64,000 nt of DNA, taken from Arcicella sp043769985 (lineage in GTDB: Bacteria > Bacteroidota > Bacteroidia > Cytophagales > Spirosomataceae). The notes under the pieces were generated by a model. It did no database searches, was not told where the DNA came from, and saw only the letters and a program-made list of their open reading frames with translations. The DNA lies in the NCBI GenBank assembly GCA_043769985.1, contig JAYVIV010000253.1, forward strand, positions 1 to 64,000. The letters run 5' to 3'. This document shows positions 1 to 9,913 of this stretch, piece after piece. A program made the position numbers and the translations under genes. Numbering within the stretch: the stretch's first letter is position 1; every line of letters begins with the position of its first letter.

Positions 1-94
1 GTTGTGAGTTGTGAGTTGTGAGTTGTGAGTTGTGAGTTGTGAGTTGTGAGTTGTGAGTTGTGAGTTGTGAGTTGTGAGTTGTGAGTTGTGAGTT
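1..94. repeat. Heptamer tandem repeat (GTTGTGA)n
   Basis: About 13 uninterrupted copies of GTTGTGA run from the window edge to position 94, so the array may be longer than seen here. It lies just downstream of the terminator of the minus-strand sus operon and is outside any coding region. A perfect 7-bp repeat of this kind is prone to slippage. I see no spacers, so it is not a CRISPR array. Confidence 0.95.
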
Positions 95-96
95 AA

Positions 97-139
97 AAAA
101 ATGCCGATTTTAAATTTTTAGTTCCCAATCGGCATTTTT
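97..139 (-). terminator. Terminator of the sus-like operon
   Basis: A perfect 13-bp inverted repeat (AAAAATGCCGATT at 97-109 and its complement at 127-139) closes a 17-nt loop. Read on the minus strand it is a stem followed by a T run. It sits about 60 bp after the stop codon of the MFS transporter gene, so it most likely ends the five-gene operon. Confidence 0.75.
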
Positions 140-197
140 ATTTTCGACATTTCTATTGTTTGTTAATTGATAACTGTTCCCTGTTAATTGGTAACTG

Positions 198-1514
198 TTA
201 ACTGTTAATTGATATATCCTCCAAAGCTACTCCTTTTGTTTCGGGCATCATCAACCAGACATACAGTAGTTGGCAAAACATCATTACAGCAAAGAAAATA
301 AAGATGGGAGTTCCACCAAATTTACCCGCAAAATAGGGAAATACGTTGGTAATGATGGCTGCAAAAACCCAGTGTGTCAAGCTCCCAAAGGCTTGTCCTG
401 AAGCACGCACTTCATTTGGGAAAATCTCTGAAATGAATACCCAAATAACAGCACCTTGACCGATGGCATGAGCAGCAATGAAGGCAAAGACAAAGAAAGT
501 CATTCCGTCAAATTGCTCTATATAAAATGCACGGGCAATTAGCGATAAGGAAATGACATAACCAAAAGAACCAATGAACATCAAAGATCTTCTTCCAAAT
601 TTATCAATTAAACTTACGCCCAACATGGTGAAGACTAAGTTGATAAGTCCAATTCCGACCGATGAAAGCAAAGCACTTGATTTAGCTAAACCCGACATTT
701 CAAAAACTCTTGGAGCATAATAAATAATGGCATTTATTCCTGATACCTGGTTAAAAAATGCCATTAAAAAAGCTAATAAAATAGGGAAAGCATACTGTTT
801 TGAAAAGAAATGAACATTTCCCATTTTTGCATTATTCTGTTGCGAATTCAAAATTGATACTAACGTTTTATCCGCAGAATCTGGGTCAATTTCATTTAAA
901 ACGGCTTTCGCAGATTCAACATCATTTTTTTGAAGAATCAACCATCTTGGACTTTCTGAAATTAATAAAGTCAAAGCTGTAAAAATCAGAGATGGAATTC
1001 CTACAATTCCCAACATCCATCGCCAATCACTTTCGCCTCCCATTTGTTGGAAGAGATAATTAGAAACATACGCAATCATAATTCCAAAAACGATGTTAAA
1101 CTGGAACAAAGCCACGAGAAATCCACGACTTTTGGCAGGAGCAATTTCTGAAATATACAAAGGAGAAACCACAGAAGAAGCACCAATACAAAGTCCCCCA
1201 ATAAAACGGAATAGCATAAACGTATAAACATCTTGGGCAACCGCTGAACCAACAGCAGAAACAAAAAACAAGGCTCCAAGCCAGAATAAGGCTTTTTTGC
1301 GACCTAATTTATCAGCATACCAACCTCCGAAAGCGGCTCCAAAAACGGTTCCATAGAGAGCAATGGCAATTGCTAAACCGTGCATGGCATCGCTCAGTGA
1401 CCATAAAGCCTGAATTTTTTGTTCAGCACCTGAGATTACGGCGGTATCCAAACCGAACAAAAAGCCGCTTAATGCAACGGTAAGTGACCAAAGGAGGAGT
1501 TTTTTGTTTTTCAT
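198..1514 (-). CDS. Sugar porter family MFS transporter
   Basis: This 438-residue, 12-helix inner-membrane protein belongs to the sugar porter branch of the major facilitator superfamily (XylE/GalP/GLUT type), which imports monosaccharides, usually with protons. Visible signatures are GLDTAVISGA (about 21-30) in helix 1, DKLGRKK (68-74) after helix 2, ESPRW (187-191) at the end of helix 6, NQVSGINAIIYYAPRVF (255-271) in helix 7, DKFGRRS between helices 8 and 9, and PETKG near the C-terminus. The substrate cannot be read from sequence. It is the last gene of the operon that starts with susC, beginning 21 bp after the preceding lipoprotein gene, so it probably takes the released sugar across the inner membrane. 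Confidence 0.93.
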   Translation of the reverse strand: MKNKKLLLWSLTVALSGFLFGLDTAVISGAEQKIQALWSLSDAMHGLAIAIALYGTVFGAAFGGWYADKLGRKKALFWLGALFFVSAVGSAVAQDVYTFMLFRFIGGLCIGASSVVSPLYISEIAPAKSRGFLVALFQFNIVFGIMIAYVSNYLFQQMGGESDWRWMLGIVGIPSLIFTALTLLISESPRWLILQKNDVESAKAVLNEIDPDSADKTLVSILNSQQNNAKMGNVHFFSKQYAFPILLAFLMAFFNQVSGINAIIYYAPRVFEMSGLAKSSALLSSVGIGLINLVFTMLGVSLIDKFGRRSLMFIGSFGYVISLSLIARAFYIEQFDGMTFFVFAFIAAHAIGQGAVIWVFISEIFPNEVRASGQAFGSLTHWVFAAIITNVFPYFAGKFGGTPIFIFFAVMMFCQLLYVWLMMPETKGVALEDISINS

Positions 1515-1535
1515 TTTTTCATGTGGTTTGGTATT

Positions 1536-4500
1536 CTATCTATTTTTCTTAAAAACCTGCAATGTTTCGTTATTCCTTGCAATCAAATAATAAGGAAATT
1601 TATTGACAGTAATTTTTTTAATATCACGCACTTCTTCGTTCAACAACAACCCACTTTGTGTTGGAATTATGGATTTAAAACTACCTTTTCCATCACTTTT
1701 AAGAATCAATCCATAGCTTCCATCATAACGGGCTTGATACATACTTGCTCCATAGAAATTTCCTCCGATAAATACATCTTTGATTCCATCTCCATCATAA
1801 TCATCTAAGAATAAAGTCATTATTTTTGACGTTTGCGCTAAGATTGGTAATGGCGTTGATTTAAACTTATTCCCGCCTTGATTTTCCAAATAAACCGATT
1901 CAAAGGTATTTACTTCCATAATTTCTGCTCCATCTAATTCTTTTGGTTTAAATAATTGGTCGATTTCTTTACCCGCATATTTAGAATAATCAGTAAAATT
2001 TTTGTTAATAATACTTGGAATTTGTTTACCCATTTCATCCTTGGTTGCCACAGGAAACCATTTATCACCACGATTGTAAGTCAATATTTGTTCAACACTT
2101 TCGTTATTATCAATGTCTTTTACATACATTTTCAAGATACTACCAGTAAAGTTTTTCCTAAATTTCGTATTTGTTCCTAAGTTTCCAATTACAAAATCAA
2201 TATCTCCGTCTTTATCAAAATCATTCGCAACAATCCCTTGCCAAAAACCTGTATTTTTTGATAAATCGTTATCAACCAATTTTAATTTACCTTTTTCGTT
2301 TTGGTATGTCTGAACAGGCATCCAATCCCCAATAACTGTTAAATCTGCATCACCGTCTTTATCAGTATCTACCCACACAGCATCAGTTACCATTCCCGCA
2401 TTTTGTAATTCAGGAGAAAGTTCTTTGGTTCTATCGGTATAAATTCCCTTTCCGTTATTAATTAGGAAGTAAGATTTAGGGGTCTTTCCATAATTGAAAG
2501 GCAACACACGTCCTCCCACAAAAAGGTCTACATCACCATCTTTATCAACATCAAAAGGTCTTACGCATGATTTATTACTGAACATCGGAGGCAAAGCGGC
2601 TTTATCTCTCGTGAAATTCCCTTTACCATCATTCTTATAAATTCTATCAAACTGCTCTTCCATGTTTTCAAAGAATTCGTTTCCACCCGACACTACATAT
2701 AGATCAAGGTCTTTGTCACTATCAATATCCAAGAAAATGGCATCCACATCTTCAAAAACAGTATCTTGTTTAAATGCCGTTTGCTTAGAAGTTGTGAAAC
2801 CATTGGCATTTTGCAGAAATAATTGACCTGCTTGATATTTTGCTCCTCCCACATACAAATCTTCTTTCCCATCTCCATTGACATCGCCAACGGCAACTTT
2901 AGGACCTTCAATTGACACTTTGAAAGGCATTAAAGATTCACGGGTGAAGTCATAATAAACGTTCTCTTCGTGTTTGAAATTGATATTTAGCTTATTTGAA
3001 ACTTCCTCAAAGGTCATTTGTTGGGGAACAGTCTGAGTAATAGTTTCAAGGTTAGCATCTTTTTCATTCAAAGTCAAAGTTGTATTCGCTTTTACTTGTG
3101 TTAAGACTTGGACTTTCCCGCTTTCCCAAATCACTTTTATGGCATCAATCATTGGAACATCCTTTCCCAATCCAAAATTTAGCGTCATTCCCACAGACGA
3201 CATAAATCCACGAGTTGGCATATTTTGCTGAGTTTGCTCAACGTCTTTTGTCTTAACAATAACTTTTGCACCAATGCCAAAAGTATTTTTATTGTCCCCT
3301 TTTAAATTGATTTTCAAAAAACCATTTTTCAATTCTTCATTACTTTCGTTTTTGTAAATTGAGGCTTCTTCGTTAATGTTGTTAGTAATAATTTCTAAGT
3401 CACCATCATTGTCTAAATCTGCATATGTCGCTCCATTTGAGATATTTGCTTCTTCAAACCCATAGCTTAAAGATTTATCCTCAAATTGTAAACTTGGCGT
3501 ACCTCTGAAAAAATAATTATGAACTTTACCGCTTGGCATCAAATCCAAAGCCTTCTGATCATATTGCTTGGAGGTAGGCAAATTATAATGCAGGGAATCT
3601 CCTGTTACAAACTTTACATAATTCAAGTCATTTGGTCGCCTCACAATCCCATTTGAAATGAAAATATCTTTCACTCCATCACCATCAAAATCATTCATCA
3701 GCGTACTCCAAGACCAATCTGTTGCCGACACTCCTGCCAAAGGTGCTATGTCCGTAAAACGCTCTCCTCCAAGATTCAATTGAAGGCAATTTCGGCTATA
3801 TTGATTAAAATATCCGAATTGAAGTTTGTATAAATAAATATCAATTGGGTCTTCGCCAACTGATGACTTTTCAACGGTTTCGTCTTCGGGGTACATATCC
3901 AAAGTCATCAAATCCATAAACCCATCATTATTGATATCCGCAATATCCGAACCCATAGAAAAACGGCTCATGTGTTTCATTCGAGTTTTAGCTTCCTCCT
4001 TAAATGTTCCGTTCTTTTGATTTACATAATAGTAATCATCTTCATGGAAATCGTTGCTAACGTAAATATCTTCCCATCCATCATCATTAATGTCAGCAAC
4101 TGAAATTCCTAAACCATACCCCATTGAAGCTTGATAAATACCCGATTTTGCACTTGCATCTTTGAATTTACCCTCTACATTTTCGTATAAATAGTCTCCA
4201 GCTTCATTGTTTTTCAACATTCTTGTACTCACACGGTCATACGAGCGAGAAGTATGCACGGCGTGGTTCAATAAATAACAATCTAAATCACCATCTTTAT
4301 CATAATCAAAAAAGGCAGCTTGCGTTGAAAAACCCGTAAAATCTAAACCATATTCATTCGCTTTTTCTGTAAAAGTTTGGTCTCCATTGTTGATATATAA
4401 TTCATTAGCTCCTTCCAACCCTTTAAAATTTCCAACGGCACACACATATATATCCAAAAATCCATCACCATTTACATCAGCCATTGTTACACCCGTTTTC

Positions 4501-4850
4501 CAATCTGCAAAGCCTTCAACCCCTGCTTTTTCAGAAATGTCTTCGAATTTCATTGCCCCTTTATTGAGGTATAATTTATTTTTACCTTGATTAGACACAA
4601 AGAACAAATCCACTAAACCGTCATTATTAATATCACCCGACGAAACTCCTGCTCCATTGTAAAAGTATAAGTAATCCAAAATACCAAAATCTTTGGTCTC
4701 TTTTAAGTCATTTTTAAATGTGATATCCGTTTGACTACTTGGTAATTTATCAAACAGTTTTACATTATCTGTCTCTTTCTTACACGACCATAATGTTGTA
4801 ATTAAAGTGGTAATAGTTAAAATCTTATAAAAAATACTTCTCCCTTTCAT
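1536..4850 (-). CDS. FG-GAP/VCBS repeat lipoprotein with ASPIC/UnbV domain (copy 2)
   Basis: This is a 1104-residue predicted lipoprotein: the N-terminus has a hydrophobic stretch ending in LWSC, a lipobox-like site with Cys about 23. The body is a long series of FG-GAP/VCBS-type blades with calcium-binding D-x-[DN]-x-D-G loops (for example DINNDGLVD, DVNGDGFLD, DKDGDLD), expected to form two beta-propellers. Between them, around residues 520-590, is an ASPIC/UnbV-type region (GIGAKVIVK, then TRGFMSSVG and FGLGK). Such proteins are often encoded beside SusC/SusD in Bacteroidota; their biochemical role is not established, and surface glycan or protein binding is an inference. It is a paralogue of the gene just upstream (26-bp gap) with the same domain order. 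Confidence 0.88.
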   Translation of the reverse strand: MKGRSIFYKILTITTLITTLWSCKKETDNVKLFDKLPSSQTDITFKNDLKETKDFGILDYLYFYNGAGVSSGDINNDGLVDLFFVSNQGKNKLYLNKGAMKFEDISEKAGVEGFADWKTGVTMADVNGDGFLDIYVCAVGNFKGLEGANELYINNGDQTFTEKANEYGLDFTGFSTQAAFFDYDKDGDLDCYLLNHAVHTSRSYDRVSTRMLKNNEAGDYLYENVEGKFKDASAKSGIYQASMGYGLGISVADINDDGWEDIYVSNDFHEDDYYYVNQKNGTFKEEAKTRMKHMSRFSMGSDIADINNDGFMDLMTLDMYPEDETVEKSSVGEDPIDIYLYKLQFGYFNQYSRNCLQLNLGGERFTDIAPLAGVSATDWSWSTLMNDFDGDGVKDIFISNGIVRRPNDLNYVKFVTGDSLHYNLPTSKQYDQKALDLMPSGKVHNYFFRGTPSLQFEDKSLSYGFEEANISNGATYADLDNDGDLEIITNNINEEASIYKNESNEELKNGFLKINLKGDNKNTFGIGAKVIVKTKDVEQTQQNMPTRGFMSSVGMTLNFGLGKDVPMIDAIKVIWESGKVQVLTQVKANTTLTLNEKDANLETITQTVPQQMTFEEVSNKLNINFKHEENVYYDFTRESLMPFKVSIEGPKVAVGDVNGDGKEDLYVGGAKYQAGQLFLQNANGFTTSKQTAFKQDTVFEDVDAIFLDIDSDKDLDLYVVSGGNEFFENMEEQFDRIYKNDGKGNFTRDKAALPPMFSNKSCVRPFDVDKDGDVDLFVGGRVLPFNYGKTPKSYFLINNGKGIYTDRTKELSPELQNAGMVTDAVWVDTDKDGDADLTVIGDWMPVQTYQNEKGKLKLVDNDLSKNTGFWQGIVANDFDKDGDIDFVIGNLGTNTKFRKNFTGSILKMYVKDIDNNESVEQILTYNRGDKWFPVATKDEMGKQIPSIINKNFTDYSKYAGKEIDQLFKPKELDGAEIMEVNTFESVYLENQGGNKFKSTPLPILAQTSKIMTLFLDDYDGDGIKDVFIGGNFYGASMYQARYDGSYGLILKSDGKGSFKSIIPTQSGLLLNEEVRDIKKITVNKFPYYLIARNNETLQVFKKNR

Positions 4851-4875
4851 GTTTTTTTGATAATCTGATACTGTG

Positions 4876-7800
4876 TTATTTTTTATTAATACTCAAAACC
4901 TGTGCTTTATCATTGTTCTTTGCCAACACAATTGCACTTTTATTCCCTTGATTAATTTTTGACATTTTCCGAACCTGTCCAATCGTAAAAAAACCTGATT
5001 TTTTAGAAGGCACTACACTAAAAGCTCCTTTACCATTTCCTTTTAAATAGATTCCATAATTGGCATCACTCCTACCCCATTCTGGTAAAACATCATAAAA
5101 ATTGCCTGCCAAAAGTATATCTAATTTATTATCTCCATCAAAATCTGCGATTTCAATAGCAGTAACCGTTGAAAATTGACAAACTGCTGGTAATTCTTTC
5201 ATCATAAAATTGCCCTTACCGTCATTGATTAGTATTCCCGTTTTCAGCGTAACGGCTTTTTTCGTTGTACAATCTTTCATTTGTTCTTCCGAAAAAACTT
5301 GATTTATTTCTTTTCCTGCATAATCTATATATTTTACAAACTTACCTTTTATCATTGGAATCGCTCTTTGTAATTCCCCCTTCAAAACCATCGGATAGGC
5401 TTTTCCATCCTCTGTGAAACAAGTGTAAAGCAATTCTGTCGTACCATTTTTATCAAAGTCGTTGGCATATAAATTGGCAGGTTTTTCAATCGTAGCTCTT
5501 AATCTTACATTTTCTCCAACGTTTCCAACCACAAAATCTAAGTCGCCATCACTGTCTAAATCAGAGGCTTTGATAGTGTTCCAAAGTCCTTCCGAATTCT
5601 CAATTCCTTTGGTCAACGTTAATTTACGCCCTTTTTCATTTTTAAAAATAGCAATCCCCCCCCAATCTTGCGTAATGATTAAATCCGTAAAACCGTCCTT
5701 ATCAATATCAGACCAAGTGGCATCCGTCACCATTCCGAGTGAGTTTATTTCTGGAATATATCTTTTTGTATAATTCTTAAAGCCTCCTGTTCCATCATTG
5801 ATGTATAAATAACTTGCAGGACTATAACCATATTTTCCAGAAATCATTCGAGTGCCTACGAACAAATCCATATCACCATCTTTATCAAAATCACAGGCTT
5901 CTACACATGAACCATTCTCAAAGATTGGTGGAAATCTTGTGTCTCTTTTAAAATTTCCTTTCCCATCATTCAAATACAAAACATCATGAAGTTCGGCAGC
6001 ATCTGGCATAAATTCGTTGCTGCCCGTCACCACAAATAAATCCAAATCGTTGTCTTTGTCGGCATCAAAGAAAATCGCATCTACATTTTCAGTGGTCATA
6101 TCCATTCCAAAATCAGGCTGAGCTTTTTCAGTGAATTTACCATTAGTATTTTGTAAAAATAAATGTTTAGCTTGTCCAGTTGCACCACCTAAGTAAACAT
6201 CGTCTAATTTATCACCGTTCACATCTCCAACCGCCATCGCAGGTCCTTGTGTTGAATATTTTTGCTTCAATAAAACATCACGATTATAATCTACAAAATC
6301 ATTCTCAATGTGTTTATAGTCCAATGTTTGGCTTGTAATATCCGTGAAAAAAGTAGATTCAATAATGGGGGTTGTAGATTTAATTATCAAAGCATCTGAC
6401 TGTTTGAAAGTCAAAGTCGTATTTGTTTTTACTTTTTTGACGACTTGTTGCTTATCATCCGACCATGTGACAACTAATGAATCAATTTTATCAGACGTTC
6501 CTAAACCAAAAACCAACTGATTATCACTTGAAGACTGAAACCCACGATTAGGCATTTGTTGTTGAAACAATACTTCCTTTCCTCTATAAATAGCAACTTT
6601 TGCTCCAACTCCGAAAGGATTTTTTCCACTACCTTTCAAGTTAATTTTTAAGTATTTATTTTCAGAAATCTCATTCGTTTTGTTCCTAAACACAGATAAA
6701 GGAGCATTTAAGTTATTGACAATCAAGTCTAAATCTCCGTCATTATCTAAGTCTCCATACGCAGAACCATTGGAAAACCCTGGACCTTCAAGTCCCCAAT
6801 TTTTAGCAACATTTTGAAATTTTAGCCCTCCATTGTTTTGAAAAGCGTAGTTTGGAATGGGTTTGGAAGATATTTTATCAACCATATCCTTATAATTAAA
6901 TTGCTTTCCACTTAACATTTCCTGCATGGTATTTCTGTCGCCCATATAGTTTACAAAGTCTTGGTCAGTAAGATCTTTTGCTACTCCGTTTGCAACAAAT
7001 AAGTCTTTATTTCCGTCATTATCCATATCGAAAATTAAGGCACCCCAACTCCAATCGGTTGCATGAACGTTTGCCATCTGTGCAACTTCACTAAAAGTTC
7101 CGTCTCCATTGTTCAAATGAAGCATATTGCGTTGATACTGATACCAATAATCTTGTTTTAACTTAAAGTCAAAAAGGTCATAGCCTTCATTTGTACTGGT
7201 CGTTTTCAAACGAATATCATCACCAGGCAACATATCGGTTACAAAAATATCCGCTTGACCATCATTATTTATATCTGCCACATCTGCCCCCATCGAACTT
7301 AAACTGATGTGTTGCATTTGATTCTCTAAATCCTCCTTAAAAGTGCCATTTTTCTGATTAATGTATAAATAATCTCTCTCATAAAAGTCGTTTGAGATAT
7401 AAATATCCAACCAATTATCATTATTGACATCGCCAATTGTGATACCTAACCCAAACCCAATTAAACTCCCATAAATCCCAGCCTCGGCTGAAACGTCTGT
7501 AAAGTAAGGTTTCCCATTCTTAGCGTTATTATCTAAATCATTTCTAAATAATTTGTCTCCGCCTAATTTATCTCTGTTGTTTCTTATATTGGTGTAGCCT
7601 AATTTATCAATTGGCGTGAAACTGTTATTTAGTAAATACATATCTAAATCACCATCACGGTCATAATCAAAAAATGCAGCGTGCGTAGAAAGTCCACCAT
7701 CCACTAATCCATATTCTTTTGCTTGTTCTTTAAAAGTTGGAATACCGTTCTTTACTCCTTGATTTATGTATAACTGATTTCCTCTATCATCACGACTACC

Positions 7801-8214
7801 TGAGTTACAGATATATATGTCCATTAATCCATCGCCATTCACATCAGCAAATGTTGCTCCGGTTGACCAAAATTTCTTCTCAATAATGCCTGCTTTTTTC
7901 GTAATATCCTCAAATTTGAAAGAAACTTCATTAACGTTTCCTTTATTGAGATACAATTTATTTTCCTCAAAATTTGAAGTTACAAAAACGTCAGCAAAAC
8001 CATCATTATTAATATCACCAATGGCAACGCCACCACCATTATAAAAATTACGGTAGTTGAAAATATTAAATTCTTTTTTGTCTAAACTTCTGTTTACGAA
8101 GTCAATGCCTGTCTCGGAAGCAGGGACAGTTTCAAACAGTGTTTCTTCTTTTTTTGTACAAGAAACAGCCAACATAAATATTGAAAACAGAATGATTTTA
8201 AAAAATGATCTCAT
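4876..8214 (-). CDS. FG-GAP/VCBS repeat lipoprotein with ASPIC/UnbV domain (copy 1)
   Basis: A 1112-residue predicted lipoprotein with lipobox LAVSC (Cys about 19) followed by TKKEE. It has many FG-GAP/VCBS blades with acidic calcium loops (DINNDGFAD, DVNGDGLMD, DYDRDGDLD, DMDNDGNKD) and a central ASPIC/UnbV-like segment (about 525-600; GVGAKVAIY, NRGFQSS, FGLGTSD). Both lengths and domain order match the next gene, so the pair arose by duplication and has since diverged widely. Its start lies 88 bp after the susD stop, separated by a terminator-like hairpin. No hydrolase motif is visible, so a binding or scaffold role for the SusCD complex is more likely than an enzyme, but this is inference. 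Confidence 0.88.
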   Translation of the reverse strand: MRSFFKIILFSIFMLAVSCTKKEETLFETVPASETGIDFVNRSLDKKEFNIFNYRNFYNGGGVAIGDINNDGFADVFVTSNFEENKLYLNKGNVNEVSFKFEDITKKAGIIEKKFWSTGATFADVNGDGLMDIYICNSGSRDDRGNQLYINQGVKNGIPTFKEQAKEYGLVDGGLSTHAAFFDYDRDGDLDMYLLNNSFTPIDKLGYTNIRNNRDKLGGDKLFRNDLDNNAKNGKPYFTDVSAEAGIYGSLIGFGLGITIGDVNNDNWLDIYISNDFYERDYLYINQKNGTFKEDLENQMQHISLSSMGADVADINNDGQADIFVTDMLPGDDIRLKTTSTNEGYDLFDFKLKQDYWYQYQRNMLHLNNGDGTFSEVAQMANVHATDWSWGALIFDMDNDGNKDLFVANGVAKDLTDQDFVNYMGDRNTMQEMLSGKQFNYKDMVDKISSKPIPNYAFQNNGGLKFQNVAKNWGLEGPGFSNGSAYGDLDNDGDLDLIVNNLNAPLSVFRNKTNEISENKYLKINLKGSGKNPFGVGAKVAIYRGKEVLFQQQMPNRGFQSSSDNQLVFGLGTSDKIDSLVVTWSDDKQQVVKKVKTNTTLTFKQSDALIIKSTTPIIESTFFTDITSQTLDYKHIENDFVDYNRDVLLKQKYSTQGPAMAVGDVNGDKLDDVYLGGATGQAKHLFLQNTNGKFTEKAQPDFGMDMTTENVDAIFFDADKDNDLDLFVVTGSNEFMPDAAELHDVLYLNDGKGNFKRDTRFPPIFENGSCVEACDFDKDGDMDLFVGTRMISGKYGYSPASYLYINDGTGGFKNYTKRYIPEINSLGMVTDATWSDIDKDGFTDLIITQDWGGIAIFKNEKGRKLTLTKGIENSEGLWNTIKASDLDSDGDLDFVVGNVGENVRLRATIEKPANLYANDFDKNGTTELLYTCFTEDGKAYPMVLKGELQRAIPMIKGKFVKYIDYAGKEINQVFSEEQMKDCTTKKAVTLKTGILINDGKGNFMMKELPAVCQFSTVTAIEIADFDGDNKLDILLAGNFYDVLPEWGRSDANYGIYLKGNGKGAFSVVPSKKSGFFTIGQVRKMSKINQGNKSAIVLAKNNDKAQVLSINKK

Positions 8215-8240
8215 TTTTATAATAATGGTAGGGTTAATAT

Positions 8241-8272
8241 GTCAAAAAGCAGGCAAAAGCCTGCTTTTTGAC
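8241..8272. terminator. Intra-operon hairpin between susD and the FG-GAP genes
   Basis: GTCAAAAAGCAGGC (8241-8254) pairs perfectly with 8259-8272 across an AAAA loop: 14 bp, with a GC-rich tip and A/T flanks. On the minus strand it lies 30 bp after the susD stop and 26 bp before the next start. It resembles an intrinsic terminator or an mRNA 3'-end stabiliser and could make susC/susD transcripts more abundant than downstream ones. Confidence 0.7.
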
Positions 8273-8302
8273 AATAAACTTATAAAAAAACAATCATAAT
8301 TC

Positions 8303-9763
8303 TTATTTGTAAGCAGGATTTTGAACCAATTTAGGGTTGGCATCAATACGAGCTTGTGGAATTGGGAACAATGAGTAATCTTTTGTATTCTTCATAAATT
8401 TTCTTTCCTTGTTAAATTCACCAAAACGGATTAGATCACTACGTCTCCAACCTTCCCAAGCCATTTCACGACCTCTTTCAGCCAACAAAGATGCTTTATC
8501 AATTGTTGTTGCAGCAGTAAGGCCAGCTCTTGTTCTTGTTTTATTCATTTCAGCTAAAGCCTCACCAGTTTTTCCTAACCATAGAGCTGCTTCTGCTTTC
8601 ATCAATACTGCGTCTGATAAACGGAATATAACAAAATCGTTGTCTTGGTCTCCTGATGGATTGTTACGTTGAATCTCATATTTCTGAGCACGAACACCAG
8701 CAACTTGATATTCTGGATCTGCGTCAGTCATTTGATCTTTCTTAAAGTCTGCAACAAACGCCAATGGAGATCCTTTTGCATCTTTCAATTCAGCACCTGA
8801 AGCAGCATACTGCTGTCCAGCAATCCACATTTTCTTACGTAAATCTTTATCATCGAATGAGTTATAGAAATCAGCTAATGTACAGAAACCATTCCATGGA
8901 GAGTTACCTAAACCGTAAGTCTTTTGATTCTCATAATGTAACGTTCTCATTTGAAAAGTCATACCACCAGCAGTTTTACTATCGTAAGGAACAACAAATA
9001 TATTTTCAGATGAACCCTGGTTTTGCAAAGAGAAGTTAGCTAAAGTTGACGCTTCTAATGAGTAGTTTGGTATAACTTTATTCAATACATCATACGCTTT
9101 TTGCCATTCTGGAGCACCTTTGTAAACGCCGGCATTCAAGTACAACTTAGCCAAAATCATATTAGCTACACTTTGGTTGATTTTACTATAAACCTTTGTT
9201 GTAGGAAGATTTGGAATAATTTCAACTAATTCTTTTTCAATAAAAGCATATACCTCAGCACGTGGCTTAGTTGCACCATCATTCAACGTTTCAGTTGAAA
9301 TTGGCACATTACCAAACATATCAACTGCTTGCAAATAATAGAATGCACGCAAAGCACGAAGTTCGTCAACTGCTTTTTTATTAGCAGAAACCTTTGGGAT
9401 TAATTGATTAATGGTTGAGATATTTCCAAAAAGGAAGCCCCAAGATCCGTTGATTGGACCATGACTTGGAGTCCAAGTGTGGCGAGAATACGCCAACCAG
9501 TCACCGTTGTCAAACCAGTCACCACCACGAGTAGGAACAATCAATTCGTCAGAAGAAGCTTCGTTTGGATTAAACCAATCCCAAGTGATTCCACCAAGTC
9601 CACCATAAGCAGGTCCTAATGCCGCAGCAATCTGAGCATCATTTTTAAGGAAGTCTCCATCCTCAATTCTATCATATACTTTTTCCGTTAGGTCAGTACA
9701 TGATTGTAGAGATAAAGCAGTTAAACTCCCTACAAATAATAATTTCACTATCTTATTTTTCAT
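8303..9763 (-). CDS. RagB/SusD family nutrient-binding outer-membrane lipoprotein
   Basis: A 486-residue SusD-like lipoprotein. The signal peptide ends in the lipobox LQSC (Cys about 22), then TDLTEKVYD, the usual start of mature SusD proteins. The N-terminal TPR-type region contains LRALRAFYYLQAVDMFGNVP (about 140-160), a family hallmark, and the C-terminal part has the conserved block with DAVLMKAEA, MNKTRTRAGL, ERGREMAWEGWRR and a final FPIPQ. SusD proteins sit on the cell surface as the lid of the SusC TonB-dependent channel and bind the nutrient. It lies 150 bp downstream of susC in the same operon. The ligand is unknown. Confidence 0.93.
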   Translation of the reverse strand: MKNKIVKLLFVGSLTALSLQSCTDLTEKVYDRIEDGDFLKNDAQIAAALGPAYGGLGGITWDWFNPNEASSDELIVPTRGGDWFDNGDWLAYSRHTWTPSHGPINGSWGFLFGNISTINQLIPKVSANKKAVDELRALRAFYYLQAVDMFGNVPISTETLNDGATKPRAEVYAFIEKELVEIIPNLPTTKVYSKINQSVANMILAKLYLNAGVYKGAPEWQKAYDVLNKVIPNYSLEASTLANFSLQNQGSSENIFVVPYDSKTAGGMTFQMRTLHYENQKTYGLGNSPWNGFCTLADFYNSFDDKDLRKKMWIAGQQYAASGAELKDAKGSPLAFVADFKKDQMTDADPEYQVAGVRAQKYEIQRNNPSGDQDNDFVIFRLSDAVLMKAEAALWLGKTGEALAEMNKTRTRAGLTAATTIDKASLLAERGREMAWEGWRRSDLIRFGEFNKERKFMKNTKDYSLFPIPQARIDANPKLVQNPAYK

Positions 9764-9838
9764 TTTTTCGTTATTTTATATGAACAATTAAATAATAATA
9801 TGTTCAAAAATATTGTTTAAAAAAATTGAGTTTTTTTT

Positions 9839-9898
9839 AATTTACTTACGAAAATAAACAACGATTGGTTGCGTGGATTTCGTAAGTAAATTTACTTA
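9839..9898. promoter_or_regulatory. susC-susD intergenic hairpin with overlapping palindrome
   Basis: AATTTACTTACGAAA (9839-9853) and its exact complement (9878-9892) form a 15-bp stem with a 24-nt loop. The right arm also overlaps a perfect 16-bp palindrome, TAAGTAAATTTACTTA (9883-9898), so the sequence TAAGTAAATT/AATTTACTTA occurs three times. There is no T run after the stem in the direction of transcription, so it is not a simple terminator. A processing or stability hairpin that sets susC:susD ratio, or a repressor operator, are both possible. Confidence 0.65.
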
Positions 9899-9913
9899 TC
9901 AATCTATATGTAA

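Noticed and set aside
1..94. CRISPR array
   Set aside because: The repeats are 7 bp and directly adjacent; there are no spacers.
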